64,000 nucleotides of DNA from positions 1,988,806 through 2,052,805 of the forward strand of contig OY811988.1 in assembly GCA_963681505.1 (NCBI GenBank), read 5' to 3'. Below are positions 1-11,785 of the stretch, in pieces. The stretch's first letter is position 1, and every line of letters starts with the position of its first letter. Under the pieces are notes generated by a model. The model saw nothing but the letters and a program-made list of their open reading frames with translations, searched no databases and was not told the origin of the DNA. Both the position numbers and the translations under genes were made by a program. The stretch is from Eunapius fragilis (taxonomy: Eukaryota > Porifera > Demospongiae > Spongillida > Spongillidae).

Positions 1-403
1 TACTAGCAGAGGTTATGAGGTTAGAACTATCCATTTCTTCCTGCTCTTCTCCTTCCTCCTGTTCGATCTCATCGTCGCTGCCTGAATCAGTTCCGCTGCT
101 TACTGCCGCTTCCGCACGTGACCTCTGACCTTTCGGTATCTTACCGCACAAAATGCCTCTGCCATATCTCATAGCTGTCAGTTAGTACATGAATATGTTT
201 CTTGCCGACTTCCATTTCTGTGCTGTCATAAGGAAAATAAAATCAGTGGAATTAATCATTTCTTTGACTTTTCCTAACAGCATAGTGTTCCCCCCACGAG
301 CTCCAAAGTTTCTCTCACTCCATTTTTCCACCTCTCTGTCGCTGTCAAAAATTTTGGCATAAACCCATACAGAATGACCAACTCTAATGTCTTGCTTCGA
401 CAT
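1..403 (-). CDS. Unrecognised coding fragment, acidic tail, runs off window
   Basis: An open frame from 403 down to 182 starts MSKQDIRVGHSVWVYAKIFD and contains EKWSERNFGARGGNTMLLGK. Near 230 the better continuation seems to be in the next frame (EVGKKHIHVLTDSYEIW), ending near a possible donor at about 150 (GCG/GTAAGA). Further down, towards position 1, an acidic stretch rich in E, D and S reads out (SSGTDSGSDDEIEQEEGEEQ). A small beta-rich, SH3/chromo-like N-terminal module of a transposase is conceivable, because the piggyBac copy at 30-32 kb has a comparable first exon with an acidic tail. No family is recognised. The frame change suggests either an intron border or decay. The window edge cuts the gene. 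Confidence 0.35.
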
Positions 404-1153
404 TCCTTTGGCAAGGGCTGTTTGACCGTAATATGAGTATTTGGATTAAATGAATAAATTCACAATTAGGTTGTGGGCTATGAATTGTTTATGTTGGGGT
501 ATGAATTTTTTATCTATGCACAGCTTGGAACATGTAAATTTGTCTTGATTGTTCCTGTGTTCCTAATACAGTTAGATGAAATAAAATAGGTTTCCAAGCT
601 GCCAAACAGAGTAAATTCTCTAACCGTTATGTGGCCTATAGCCTCAAAATTTCAATCAATAGAGATACTTCATTATATGCATTACTGATAGGAAGATTTC
701 AACTTTTTTTTTCCATCAAGTTTAACTTTGTTTATTTACTATGCTTGATAGGAAATCGAAACTGTCTCAATTTTTGCAGTACTAAAAGATCATCTTGTAT
801 GTGTTGAAAATTTTAAGTATAAAGAACTCAACATTTTCCGAACACATATAATAAATAGTAATAAAAAGGTATGCCTTATTGTCACCATTTGGTGACAATA
901 GGCCCGTACAACTTAACATTTTAGGCACCGTGCCGCTTCTACCCATGCAGCACCACACTATCACATGCACCTTTCTCAGATTCTGAAGCAGTTTTGAAAA
1001 AGTCATTGTACAAATACATAGGCATGTACGAAAGGGAAACGCAAGTATTTTGCTTGGTCTCTGTACGTATTGATGTACAAAACAACTGTACTGGTAGGAT
1101 TCTGTCCTGTTGAAAGATACGATTATAGGATGAGAACCACACGAAGTACTTGC
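404..1153. other. Non-coding stretch, nothing recognised
   Basis: AT-rich DNA without a convincing open frame, repeat array or terminal repeat. Short frames at 782-1142 overlap on the minus strand and show no family signature. Confidence 0.4.
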
Positions 1154-1157
1154 TTAA

Positions 1158-1389
1158 CCGATTAAGTCCTGTAACCGCGAATTCGCGTCAAATAGTTGTT
1201 TACAGCTACCAACGTATTTTGGGGGACATGACCACAAACCACAGAAAGATTATACCAATTTGAAATCTTTCTTCAACACGGCTTCAGCGGGTATCCTTGG
1301 ATTACCTCTTCCTGCCACAAAACATATTTGTGACCACATTCAAGATCAAATAACCTCTACATAACAAACCATATTTAGGCCTTAATCGG
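1158..1389. mobile_element. 232-bp piggyBac-type MITE
   Basis: TTAA stands at 1154-1157 and again at 1390-1393. Just inside, the ends are inverted repeats: CCGATTAAGTCC on the left and, reverse-complemented, CCGATTAAGGCC on the right. TTAA duplication with CC-starting ends is the piggyBac hallmark. The interior is non-coding, so this would be a non-autonomous copy. Its ends differ from those of the larger piggyBac at 29837-32525, so the two are different families. Confidence 0.6.
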
Positions 1390-1467
1390 TTAATCACAAT
1401 TGTGGTTAGGTTATTGAACGATAACACGAGCGTCCTGTACGACAGTCGCACAACTCTCTCGTCATCA

Positions 1468-1790
1468 AACCTTCATCTGTTACAAAAAGTCGCAGGTGAG
1501 AAAAAGAGATTCTTTTGCACATACCTCATTGCGCTCCAAAGACAAACAAAGTAACTTCGACTGTAAGCGAGACAACAAAAATCATAGCCCAACAATAATA
1601 ATACAACAACTTACAGATTGGAAAGAGTATACTGTAATGCATGCGAAAGGCACAACTGTCTTGCCAGCAAACGTTCATCTGTTACAAAAAAAAAAAGAGA
1701 TCTTGTGACACATTGACATACCTCATGGCGCTCCAGAGTACGTTCGTGGAAAGGGTAAGCGAGAGGAAATACAAGTAAGTATCGGATATC
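1468..1790. repeat. Tandem duplication of about 205 bp, possible duplicated small exon on minus strand
   Basis: Two related blocks begin at about 1468 and 1672; both contain TTCATCTGTTACAAAAA and later TACCTCAT(T/G)GCGCTCCA. On the minus strand both copies read GGAGCGC(A/C)ATGAG followed by GTATGT, a good 5' splice donor. One copy also has a plausible acceptor (TCGCTTACAG) about 36 bases upstream. This could be a duplicated tiny exon, or just a duplicated stretch. Confidence 0.35.
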
Positions 1791-3105
1791 AACTTACATA
1801 ACGAAAAGCACGTACTTCCGCGTTACAACCTATTCCTGTAGACTGAAAGAAGGGGGTTCGTCACAACAAAAATGGCGCCTACCGACACATTTACCTGATG
1901 AGGCCACGCCCGTGAAGGTCCACACTTCCCAGGAGACCAGTATCTGCTGATTTTGAAGCATTCTGGACAGGACATGTACATGTAGATCTACACACGTCTT
2001 CCCCACAGTGGTGACAGTAGCGTCGCTTGCCGCTCATTTTCACTTACATCAGTCAGAATAATAATAATAATAATCATGTGACCATGACGTCAATAACTAT
2101 GTGGACGGTACCGTGCTGTAGCGTTCGTCGATTACCATTGCACATACACGGGCACCGTCACTAAACGTTTCCGTGACATTTACGTAGAAGCCCGTCGTGT
2201 TCGAAAGAAACGGAGTACCGTTGCAACCCGTCTCCGGATAGCGGTTTCGCTGTGCAAGTTACCTATTTTACACTTGATAAAAGAGCACGAGATGCAAAAG
2301 GGAGCACAGTTTACCCTGTCACACCACAAAGACTTGAATATATGCCTGTTCTCTAAGTACAGGTAAGGTAAAAAATGGTTTTTGGCGCAATCTACGCGCG
2401 ATAAATAACTATGCTGCCATTTTTTTAAATCGCTTCGGCAGACTACAAGAGGAAAACAAGCTATTACATTGCGTACGGCAGCGATCAAAACTCAGATCGC
2501 AACGCTGCACACAGATCGAACATCCATCTTCATTTTTGATGGTTTTAACCATGTTTAGCTCATTTCCAACCCAACAGTACTCTCGTTCACCTCGTAAAAC
2601 CGTGAGTCTTAGAGAATCTGATCACGTGATGATAATTATTCATTTATGTGTGTGCATAAGCCCCCTGGCCTTTCAGAATTCCTGTATCCGCCCCTGACTT
2701 CTGACTCAGCGTTTTGATTGACAGTTTGATCAACAGAGGTGAATGCAAGTAGAGGTCAGCCGTAACTCTGATCTTCTAACGGTCCCCATACCCATAATGT
2801 TACCAGTACTAGTATACGCGTGGTTGTGTAAGCGAGAAAAGGTTTTAGGACTAAGCTGTGGCTGCGGTTGACATAGGCTGTGTCCGCGAGCGTGTTTTGC
2901 ATGCTTGTATACAACCGTTAAGATGGTGCACCGATACCAAATACTCATTATTGCTGTGGTAATAATTTATTTCATAGGCCTATAATCATGGCCACGTTGC
3001 AGCGGCTATGAAAACGATGGAGAGCAACTAAACCAAAATGCGCACATTATGTCATACAGCCTATGTGTTACATAGGCGTAGGTGCCATGGGGCTACGGTG
3101 GGTTT
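1791..3105. other. Non-coding stretch, nothing recognised
   Basis: Mixed-composition DNA with short open frames on both strands and an (ATA)n-like stretch near 2058. No family, terminal repeat or RNA gene is recognised. Confidence 0.35.
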
Positions 3106-3220
3106 GTCTCGCAAGCTTTAGTTGTACGATATATGTAGGACTGGGACGAGGAAAACATACTTTTCACTCGTCCCCAGTCCACTCGAGTCCTACGACGACT
3201 AACCGCCTGGCTTGCGAGAC
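3106..3220. repeat. Hairpin MITE-like inverted repeat
   Basis: The left end GTCTCGCAAGC (3106) is matched in reverse complement by GCTTGCGAGAC (ending 3220). A second inverted match lies in the centre (GGACTGGGACGAG against CTCGTCCCCAGTCC). The whole 115-bp unit can fold on itself. The GTCTCG-type end resembles the hairpin at 25466-25600. No clear target duplication is seen. Confidence 0.45.
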
Positions 3221-3273
3221 TACTATAGCCCCTCCACTTTTAAAGAGGTATGGGCATGCTGTAGAGGGAGGGA

Positions 3274-3294
3274 GGGGGGGGGGGGGGGGGGGGG
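3274..3294 (+). repeat. Poly-G tract (21 G)
   Basis: An uninterrupted run of 21 G within a longer purine-rich stretch (about 3264-3296). It makes misleading Gly- or Pro-rich frames on both strands, which are not genes. Confidence 0.9.
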
Positions 3295-3299
3295 TAGGC

Positions 3300-5050
3300 A
3301 GGGTAAGTTACCCCGGGCCTCAGGGTGTAAAGGGGCCTCCGGGTCCAGAAAATACATACAGACATCCGATCGTGCGTTTGTGCGGAATTCCGCAATATGC
3401 AGCGTATTAATTTCATTATTTGATTCGAGGTTATATTTCCATGTACGTAATGCCCACAAGAAATATTATTAGTCAAACCTAATAGAAATTAGTATTTACG
3501 GTATCAAATTAACGCTCTCTTGCATAAATAGGGCGCGCTGCGATGGGGGGTGGGGGGTCCAATAGAGGTGTTCTATTATAAGCTGATGACTCTTCATTGG
3601 TCTAAGTGATTAAAAATGTGGCAATTTGCTAGCAAACGGATATGGGCTCACCACCATGACACAGGAACGGTTGCAGGGTCTTTCCCTCCTCTGCATTGAA
3701 TCTGAGTTGGCCAGAACTGTCAACTATGAGTCAGTAATTCAGTCTTTTGCTCGGAAAAAAAGTCGAAAAGCACCCATATGACATTTACATGTACAATAAC
3801 TGGTGCAGTGGAGTTTTAAAAGCTTCTTGAAACTTCCTACAATTGGGGGATTGGGGGAATCTTCGTCAAAAAACGTGATGCTTGGCATGGGTGAGGGGCC
3901 TCATTAACTTACATACCCCGGGCCTCTGTGCCGCTCTCAACGGGCCTGGGTATGGGCTAAGCCCTCCTCCCATTTTTTGAAACCGGACATGAATAATTGC
4001 ATTATGACGTAATGAATTGCAGGCTACAGTAATGGTTTGCCATACATGTAAAGACAAGACTGATGCATTGTACTGTAACTAATAGTTTCAAAGAAGCCAA
4101 TGTACAGCGTAAGACGCTTTTGAATTTTGCGACAGATACGCTGTAATCATAACACATAACACTGATTACGCGCGATTTAATAATAATAATACCTCCTTTT
4201 TACCTCCTTTGTAATCCCATTCAATTATACATATATAGGGTTGAGGCAGCTAAAATTGATCTAGCACATATTATCCAGCAAGGAGCATCAAAGTTTACAT
4301 CGTTGCGTGCAATAAAAAATGTGCATGTAATTTAAAATTTATTGCTACTCCATAATGGCCAAACTACATGTAATTTCCAGTGCGTAAGAATGCAGTTGTA
4401 GAAGAGATAGGTGTATCCTTGAATATGAAATTATATGAAAACTTGCGCTAAGTCCCTTTTCGCTGCCTCGATTCCATATACGGTGTCTGTTTATTATATA
4501 TTCGTACTACATCCCCGTCTTGCACCAACCACTATGTATGCATCATTTTATTGACCTCCATCCGCACTGCCACTCCAAATCAATAATGATTAATTATTTT
4601 TAGCCCCTTCACTTTTTTATAACTTTCATGAATGTGCTACCAGGTGGCTAAAGGCATCAGATTTTCATGAATGTGCTACCGAAGGGATACAGATCCATCC
4701 AAGATCGCTACACTTAACATCATTAGCCTCATTTTTCCTGAGCTCAGTGGTATGTGCAACTGCTCCAGCAGTTACTCTCGCTTCAGAAAGAATTTTGGAG
4801 TTTAGTAGCAGTGACGTAACCGATAAGTCACAGGCTGCAGTTTTGCCCAGAACCCAGTTGGAGATGAGAACATCCACAGGACGAGAATGACTGTGATCAG
4901 AATCCACTTGAAACCTAAAATGGGCTTGCCTACATGCATGTTTCAGCTTTATTATTATTATTATTACTTCTGAATTGGGTCCATCATACCATTTCAGTGA
5001 GCAAAATAGACTAATGGTTGGAGTTAGTGCGCAATGCATCAGAAGTTGTA
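3300..5050. other. Non-coding stretch with transposon-end relics
   Basis: No gene recognised. Around 4444 the string GCGCTAAGTCCCTTTT resembles the end of the foldback-like element at 33290-45427 (CGCTAGGTCCCTTTT). G/C-rich blocks near 3310 and 3910 share CCCCGGGCCTC and may be repeat relics. Confidence 0.35.
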
Positions 5051-5059
5051 TTTACTATG

Positions 5060-5690
5060 TGTCCATACAACTAATTCAAGCTAATCTTTTATTTGTGCTT
5101 TTTGACATTCCCCTATGCCCTGCTAAACTTCTGCACGATCCACAGTAAATTACAACACTTCCTATCATCAAACATCAATAATCCATCCTCCAACCTGTAA
5201 GTAGCATATATATATTATAACTCCTCAATCATTTTTATGTCTCATCAAAGTATAGTTACCTGTTTTAGACTGGCATAATAACAAACCTACTAAATTCATC
5301 TATTTAAAATCATCTCACAATGCTCACTCCATTGCTCCTCTCCATTCTGTGCTTCATACCAAGAAAACTGATTAATTGATATGATAGTATTCCATGCAAC
5401 CAAGCATAACACCTGACAAGGAAGATCAGTACAATCCACAAACTTGAGAAATTACCCACCCAATCACTACATTTTTAAAGTTGGTTACCCAAGAGGCATT
5501 CTATCACACAGCTGCTAAGCTGCAACTCCTAAATCATGTACATGTACATGTAACTATGTGCACATGTACAGTGGTTCAATAAAACCAGTTCTAGTGCACA
5601 TTTTGATATTACCCTAGTCTGCTAAACTTGTGTACCATTTTCAGTAATTGACAACACTTCCAATAATCAAATAACAATAACCTACTCCAG
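5060..5690 (+). repeat. Diverged duplication, about 515-bp period
   Basis: A block at about 5060-5180 and another at about 5575-5690 share CTGCTAAACTT, AATTACAACACTTCC/AATTGACAACACTTCC and ATCAAA.A.CAATAA in the same order. Both lie in AT-rich DNA and show no coding potential. Relation to a named repeat family is unknown. Confidence 0.45.
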
Positions 5691-6679
5691 CAGGATAGGT
5701 CTGTATGTGGAATCATGGCAGTGAAAAGTGACCTAGTGCATTTTTATTTTAGTTTTCAAATTATTTCATTTTCTAAAATACATGTATGTTCTTCAACTTC
5801 GTACTTATGCACTGGAAAATAGCCTGTCCATCATGGAGTTACAGTGGCCTTAATTCGTAATTACGTGTACATATTAACTGCACGCGTCAACTTCCTGAGA
5901 AGTTTTATAATATGCGCTAGGTCCCTTTTTATTTCTTGGATTTTATAAATTCATATATCAAAAAAAATGAAACTCTGTCCCAATATTGGCGCAATATTGC
6001 AAGATCAATAATGCAATGATTGGGTCTGAATCATTCTTTATGTAGTTCAATTGAATAACAAACAATTGATTTGGCACTTTTATACATAGAGTCTAGACAC
6101 AACCCGTTAACATGAAAATGTGGAAGTGATGTTATGTTATGCCATAATGTGCTCAGGGACACCTTAATACGGTGGCCCAGTAGGTTGCACTCTCAACCGA
6201 TGAGTCTTCAAGTGGTTATTGGGTTGTGCTCAAGACATTACCTCTGTTTTGCTCAAAGCTGTGACTCAATTATCCTTTTTACTGTAATGCAACCACATGG
6301 CTTTCTACATGCTTATATCTCATAGCCTCCAGTACATGTACATGCTCCTATCTCATGGCCTCCACTACTTTCTTGATTATCATACCCTCTACTACATGCC
6401 TATGTCCAATATGGCTACATGCTTGTATCTCATTACCTCCAGTACATGTTTATGATTCATGTTAGGGGAAGAAGAAGAAGAAAATATATTATTTTCTTTG
6501 ATGGTAGGGTTAAGTGAGTGATTGCAAAATCAGCAGTTTGACTTTAACCTACACATATAAGCAATGTAACCATGCGTAATATATATGAAATGTCTAGCGA
6601 AAGATTGCATTTTTATGCATAAAAAGGTTAAATTTGTTTCTGTTGGATTCATGCTAATACAATGTAATTTAATTTGTAG
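5691..6679. other. Upstream region of the kinase exon, short degenerate repeats
   Basis: Contains a second relic of the foldback-element end (GCGCTAGGTCCCTTTT at about 5917) and, at about 6300-6455, several imperfect copies of a 35-40-bp motif (TACATGCTTATATCTCATAG-type). The interval ends in TTTAATTTGTAG, a plausible 3' splice acceptor at 6678-6679. Confidence 0.35.
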
Positions 6680-7611
6680 ATCCAAGCTCAACTAAAATGG
6701 CAATGAATGATATAGACCAAAATTATGTACATGAGATCCCTCATCTGGAGGGGCTTGATGAAAAGAAGGAGCGAGGTCGTGGAGCATTTGGTGCAGTATA
6801 TGAAGTCAAGCTAAATGGTCTACCATGTATTGCTAAAGGCCTGCATGACATCTTAGTGAACTATCACGTTAGTGATTTTGAGAAGCAAGCAATAAGGAAA
6901 AGATTTCTTGATGAATGTAATTTATTAAGTGCATTGAAGCATCCTAACATTGTTCAGTTCCTCGGGGTTCATCGCACAAAAGAGGATCTGTTTCTTGTGA
7001 TGGAATGTATGTACATGGATTTGGGTCGCTGTCTAGAAACGTTCCCCAACATTCCCTTATCATTCAAGTCAGCTATTCTACAGGATGTCACCTATGGATT
7101 GCGTCATCTACACTCTCTCGAACCACCCATCATCCATCGAGACCTTACCGCCTCCAACATCCTACTTACAGAGGGAATGAGAGCTAAAATAGCTGATCTT
7201 GGAGTATCAAAAATGTTTGACATTCAGCAGTTACAAAGGCAGGCAATGCAAACTGTAGGACCTGGCACTCCAGCTTACATGCCACCTGAGGCACTAAAGC
7301 CTCAACCTTCATATGATGTTAAATTGGATATATTTTCTTTTGGTGTTCTATTACTATTTACTGCCATCCAAGAGTTTCCTATTCCATATGAACCCGACAA
7401 AGCCGACACACAAAATATGAAGAATCAAGGACTGCAGGTCATCAAGAGAAAGCATTGGATAGACAAAATGGGTATTGATCACCCATTCCATGATCTCATG
7501 ATTCAATGCCTCCACGACGATCCTTATCTCAGACCATCAACTAAACAACTTGGTGAGGCCATTTCCTCTCTCTGCTGCCAACATAAGATGGATTGGAAAA
7601 ATACTATTGAG
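6680..7611 (+). CDS. Protein kinase catalytic exon (TKL/tyrosine-kinase-like)
   Basis: This exon encodes a complete kinase fold that transfers phosphate from ATP to protein substrates. Counting from ATG 6697: glycine loop GRGAFG (27-32), beta-3 lysine K47 (CIAK), alpha-C glutamate E73, catalytic HRD (147-149) with N154, DLG in place of DFG (167-169), and MPPE for APE (195-198). The DLTASN catalytic loop and the HPNIVQFLG stretch point to the TKL/tyrosine-kinase-like branch. The ATP- and metal-binding residues are present, so it should be active. The frame is open back to a TTTGTAG acceptor at 6679, so ATG 6697 may be internal. After codon 305 comes GAG/GTATGT, a phase-0 donor; the later TAA at 7624 is intronic. 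No signal peptide or membrane segment is visible in this exon. Confidence 0.88.
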
Positions 7612-7758
7612 GTATGTTTCATGTAATTTTACCACATTTCTATTTTGAAGGTTGTATCTTATGGAGCATGGAATTGCAATACTCAATTATTTTGCATGAA
7701 TAATTATTACAATTTTGACACAGGGTATGTCAAATCTTATAGACAATTACATTTACAT

Positions 7759-7783
7759 GGGTTGGTTGGTTGGTTGGTTGGTA
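7759..7783 (+). repeat. (GGTT)n microsatellite
   Basis: About six tandem GGTT units. Confidence 0.85.
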
Positions 7784-8089
7784 GATTCGTTGATCGGTTT
7801 GTTTTGCCAGTCGTTTGGCTTGTTTAATGGTCGGGTCATTGAACTCTCATGCCAACACGATACATACACCTCTGATTAACTCATACTTACATTTATTAGA
7901 GGGTGGTGGTTGATCGGTCCATTTAGAAAAAGGCTTAATTTCTTCTTCCAGGGACAAGGACGAGATTACTAAGCCTTACTCAGTATACTACATGGACTAA
8001 GTTTTGCTGTCTTGTTTGCACAACATTTGCACCACAAAACAAGCACACATACACGCACATATGCACACACACACAAATATACATACATG

Positions 8090-8465
8090 GGGGAAGCAGT
8101 GCTTGGTGCTGTGATTGTGAAGTAGTAGTAACACTTGTGAAGTGGTGCTGTGATTGTGATGGCATTGTGCTTATGGGTTATGATGCTGTGCTTGCAAAGT
8201 AGTATGGTTCTGAATGAGTGCTATGTTGCAGTGCTTTGGAAGGAGCACCATGGTGCAATAGTACTATGGTGCAGTGCTATGGTTCCGTACTTGTGAAGTA
8301 GTAGTGTCTGTGATGTAGGGATATATTGATACAGTGCGTGTGAATTAGTGTTATGGTGCAGAGCCTGTGAGTTATTGTTATGGTGCAGAGCCTGTGAGTT
8401 AGTGTTATGGTGCAGTGCCTGTGATGATTTAGTGCTATGGTGCAGTACCTGTTTAGTACTGCCAT
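8090..8465 (+). repeat. Degenerate minisatellite (GTGAAGTAGTGCTATGGTGC-like)
   Basis: Imperfect copies of a roughly 30-bp motif built from GTGAAGTAG, TGCTATGGTGCAG and CTGTGA. The same motif, on the opposite strand, makes up 14385-14755. Frames read through it are low-complexity and not considered genes. Confidence 0.6.
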
Positions 8466-10547
8466 GGTGTTATGCTAGTGATGTGATTTTTAATGTTTCA
8501 TCTCATTAACAAAATCTTTATATAAGGATGTTATTATCTATAACACTGTGTTCGTGTTTATCGAATACTTCATTCTCCTATTTTGTCTAAATGACTTTTA
8601 TAAAAATTAGTCGGAAGGGCTCTATTTGACAGAAATACCATTGTACATAGCAGCTCAACTCTCTAGATGACGTTTGATGTTACTGCCAGCCTTGTAAGTT
8701 CTTCCACTGAGGACCTACATTTTTTATTTAGAGAGAAGGAGGTGTAACGGAATACTTTTTCTGATGAGGTTTTTGTTTCAAACAGCAAAATAAACATGTT
8801 CACCTGGACGGGATAGGTAGTGGTTCAACACGTTTCAGCATTAGCAGATCGATCGTTCTAGCATCGAAACAAACAAACACTACACTCATGTCCAGTCCCA
8901 ATTATTGGACATGTGCATGCTGATGCACAAAACGCTTGCACAATACATGTAGTTACGTACATATTTGCTACTTGTAAAGAACAAAACAATACATGTAAAT
9001 CATTGCAAGGTGATAGCCATATGTTCCTGAATACCCCTGATAAGTTCAGGCTTTTTGCCAGTCTTCTTGATGTGGTGATGGAAATAAAAGCAGTACAAGA
9101 CAGAAGAGGCACCTTCACCCTATGAGTTCTTTCTGTGGATGGACTGCTACTAGTCACTTGGTCACTGCTCTGTCCTTCAAGTGGGATAAAGCCTATTCCA
9201 TTACCAGCAGTTACATCAGATCATGGCTTGTTTGTCCAGGGGTTTGAGTAGTGAGCCTAGGGTCTTAAAGGTGGTCTCGCATCAAATAGAGAAGTGGGCT
9301 GGGGTTTGATGATGGTGCTCCCCGGCCTCATTCATGGAGTAAACTTATTGTTTCTCTTTGTGATTTCATTTCAATAACTTTAATTTTATGTATTTCATGT
9401 CTTATTATTGTATTTTTTGGAAACATGAAAAAAACTAAGTATACCTCCAGTTCCACTTTAACAGGTCCTTTGACATCAAAATTCTAGACTTCTTTTTGCC
9501 TCCATTACTGAGACCTTCCACGCTTACGACCTACAACAAAAAAGACAGGGACTTTGTTCAATTCCGTTGTTATATGCAAGTGGCAGCTCACTCAAACAAA
9601 TCTGCAGTCTGACGAACATATCTGTGCCACGCACTTGATAGACTCTAGCTTCCTGTTCAGGATTGACCTGATGCAGAGTTTCAGCTTTATTCGACTTCAT
9701 CTGGTTTGTGATTGGCATGAGCAACATTTTGTTCCAGTGTTGCACCAATTGAATACTGTCTTCATATGTTTCGACGAACATATGAGTGCCATTTAGCATA
9801 TACACAAATCCCAGATCATAGTTAAGTAGTGAAAAAGTACACGGCCTGGATATGAGGCACAGATGGTTTCTGCGAGGGTTTCTACAGGAACTGCTCTCTT
9901 AGTTTGGTCCCCAATGAAGTATAAATGCGCATCCAGGCGTGCTATAAATAGCGTCAGAAAAAAAGTAAGCAGATGCTCGAGGGGGCTGAAACTCAGCAAA
10001 TCATGTATCTATGAGTGCATACAGGTTAGCCAGTGCTCTATATATGACAAAAATCTCTGCGATAGTTTACTTAAGGTAAAATGTAAATACCATTTACTGG
10101 CTTACTAAGCTATCCTTTTCCAACCAAATAACTGGTTTTTACACCTCATGGCACCTATTTTAGGCCACCGAAAGGGTCTGAGTTGTAGCATACATACATA
10201 CATACAAGTTGCCATATTAAAGTGAGCCACATGTTCAACCTCATGCCGTACCTTTTACAATCAAACCTCCAACAAGTGTAATTAAGTACTAGCCAAGAAC
10301 AATTTTTAAACACAATGTTAAAATAAAACACATGTAAGTAGCAGAACTAGTTATGTTAAGAATATCAATTGTTTACCAGGACATCAGGCGAATGTTCGTT
10401 GTAATACATGCAGCACATGTAAAGAGGCTTTACACATATACATATATACACATATACACATATACATATTTTTGTTATGAAATAAAGTACTTCCTGTAGG
10501 CAAAGTTCCGTAAAAATAATGATGTTCCACTCATCGTTATTCCATAG
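8466..10547. other. Non-coding stretch, nothing firmly recognised
   Basis: Several short open frames on both strands, e.g. 8913-9125 plus and 9524-9805 minus, show no recognised domain and overlap each other. There are short AT/TACATA simple repeats near 10190 and 10435. Eroded transposon sequence is likely but cannot be named. Confidence 0.35.
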
Positions 10548-11374
10548 TACAGTAGTGGTCAAAATAAACGACGTTTTTTGTAATGTCGTTACAGTTGCAC
10601 GGTCGTTTTAAAAGACCGCACTCTAGTCCAACTGTACTGTATACGTGCGCCTGTAGTCTACACCTATAATTAACAAGTTCTTTGTTCCGCTGTTCGCGAA
10701 CACCGTTTGCTAAAACGTTGTCACCGTTCGCGAGCACGTTTCTACACGCGCATTTAGAAGCTTAACGCTTCGCTGATGTTTGCCCTCGCCCACTCTAATC
10801 GCACCCTTTATTAGCTTCTCGGGTTATTTGGCAATAGGCGCTACCGCGGAATGTCCAGCCAAGTGCCTGTCTGCAGCGAAGGACGGTGCGTATAAAGAGC
10901 TAGTGTCCCTTGGAACGAAGGAGACGATGGAGCTGAAGTGCTGATGTCTCGTCCAGTGGCGGATCTACCATAGAGTTGGGGGGGGGGCGGCCGCCCCCCC
11001 CATCGATATAAAATGCCGCCCCTATTATTAAATTGCCGCCCCTCTTCACACTACGACATACACATGAACACTACGCGTGTCACTGTGTTTCCACATCGCG
11101 GTGATGTAATCCACTCGCAGCTGTCGGGAATCGTGTCTACTACGGTTAAAATAGTTATTGTTATTTGTTAAATCTTTATTATGAATTATCAGATCCTGAA
11201 TGATAATTGATAATAAAAGTCCCGACAAATTATAAACAATAATAAAATCATGCCTGTTTTTAAAAATAATTAAGTTATATATAGCGTGCATGGATGCGTG
11301 AAAGGTTAATTTATGACGAGCCACAGAGTTCCAGACCCAGTGTGACGTGGAAGGTAGGGGGACCGTGAGGGCCG

Positions 11375-11749
11375 CAGTGGCGGCGTAAGGGGGGGGGGGG
11401 GGGGGGGGGGGGGGGCTGGGGGGTCTCGAGCCCCCCCCCCCCCCCCCCCCCCCCAATAATGACATAGGGGGGCTCAGCCCCTCCTAACCAAACAACAGTA
11501 TAATTGTTATTCCGAGATCGCTCGCGTATATACCGTTATCAATTTATATAATGACATCCAGAAAAGTTTAGATCTGTCGCCATACATGTAGAAGACCGCT
11601 CGATGTAATTTCTTACCCCCCCCCCCCCCCCCCCCCCCCCCCCGGCTGACGAAAGGAATATGGTGAACAAATGCCCGCATTGAAATTCATGAATTTAATT
11701 ATCCTCGCTTTTGGAAGCCCCCCCCAAATCATATATACCTTCCGCCGCC
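11375..11749 (-). mobile_element. Nested hAT-like MITE, family shared with 60875-61710
   Basis: The left end CAGTGGCGGCGTAAG and the right end CCTTCCGCCGCC are inverted repeats. Reverse-complemented, it matches both ends of the 836-bp element at 60875-61710 (GGCGGCGGAAGGTATATA.GATT; GGCTC.GCCCCTCC), so it is an internally shortened, inverted relative. Compared with that sibling, the short G and C runs are expanded to 24-27 bases. Confidence 0.55.
11389..11454. repeat. G27-CT-G6-TCTCGAG-C24 homopolymer hairpin
   Basis: 27 G (11389-11415), then CTGGGGGG, TCTCGAG and 24 C (11431-11454) form a near-perfect inverted repeat. Similar runs lie at 11617-11643 (27 C) and about 11756-11783 (28 G). Length may be unreliable if it comes from sequencing error. 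Confidence 0.85.
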
Positions 11750-11750
11750 C

Positions 11751-11785
<35 letters not shown>

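Noticed and set aside
8277-8465. Minus-strand His/Thr-rich small protein
   Set aside because: Read through a degenerate minisatellite; repeat artefact.
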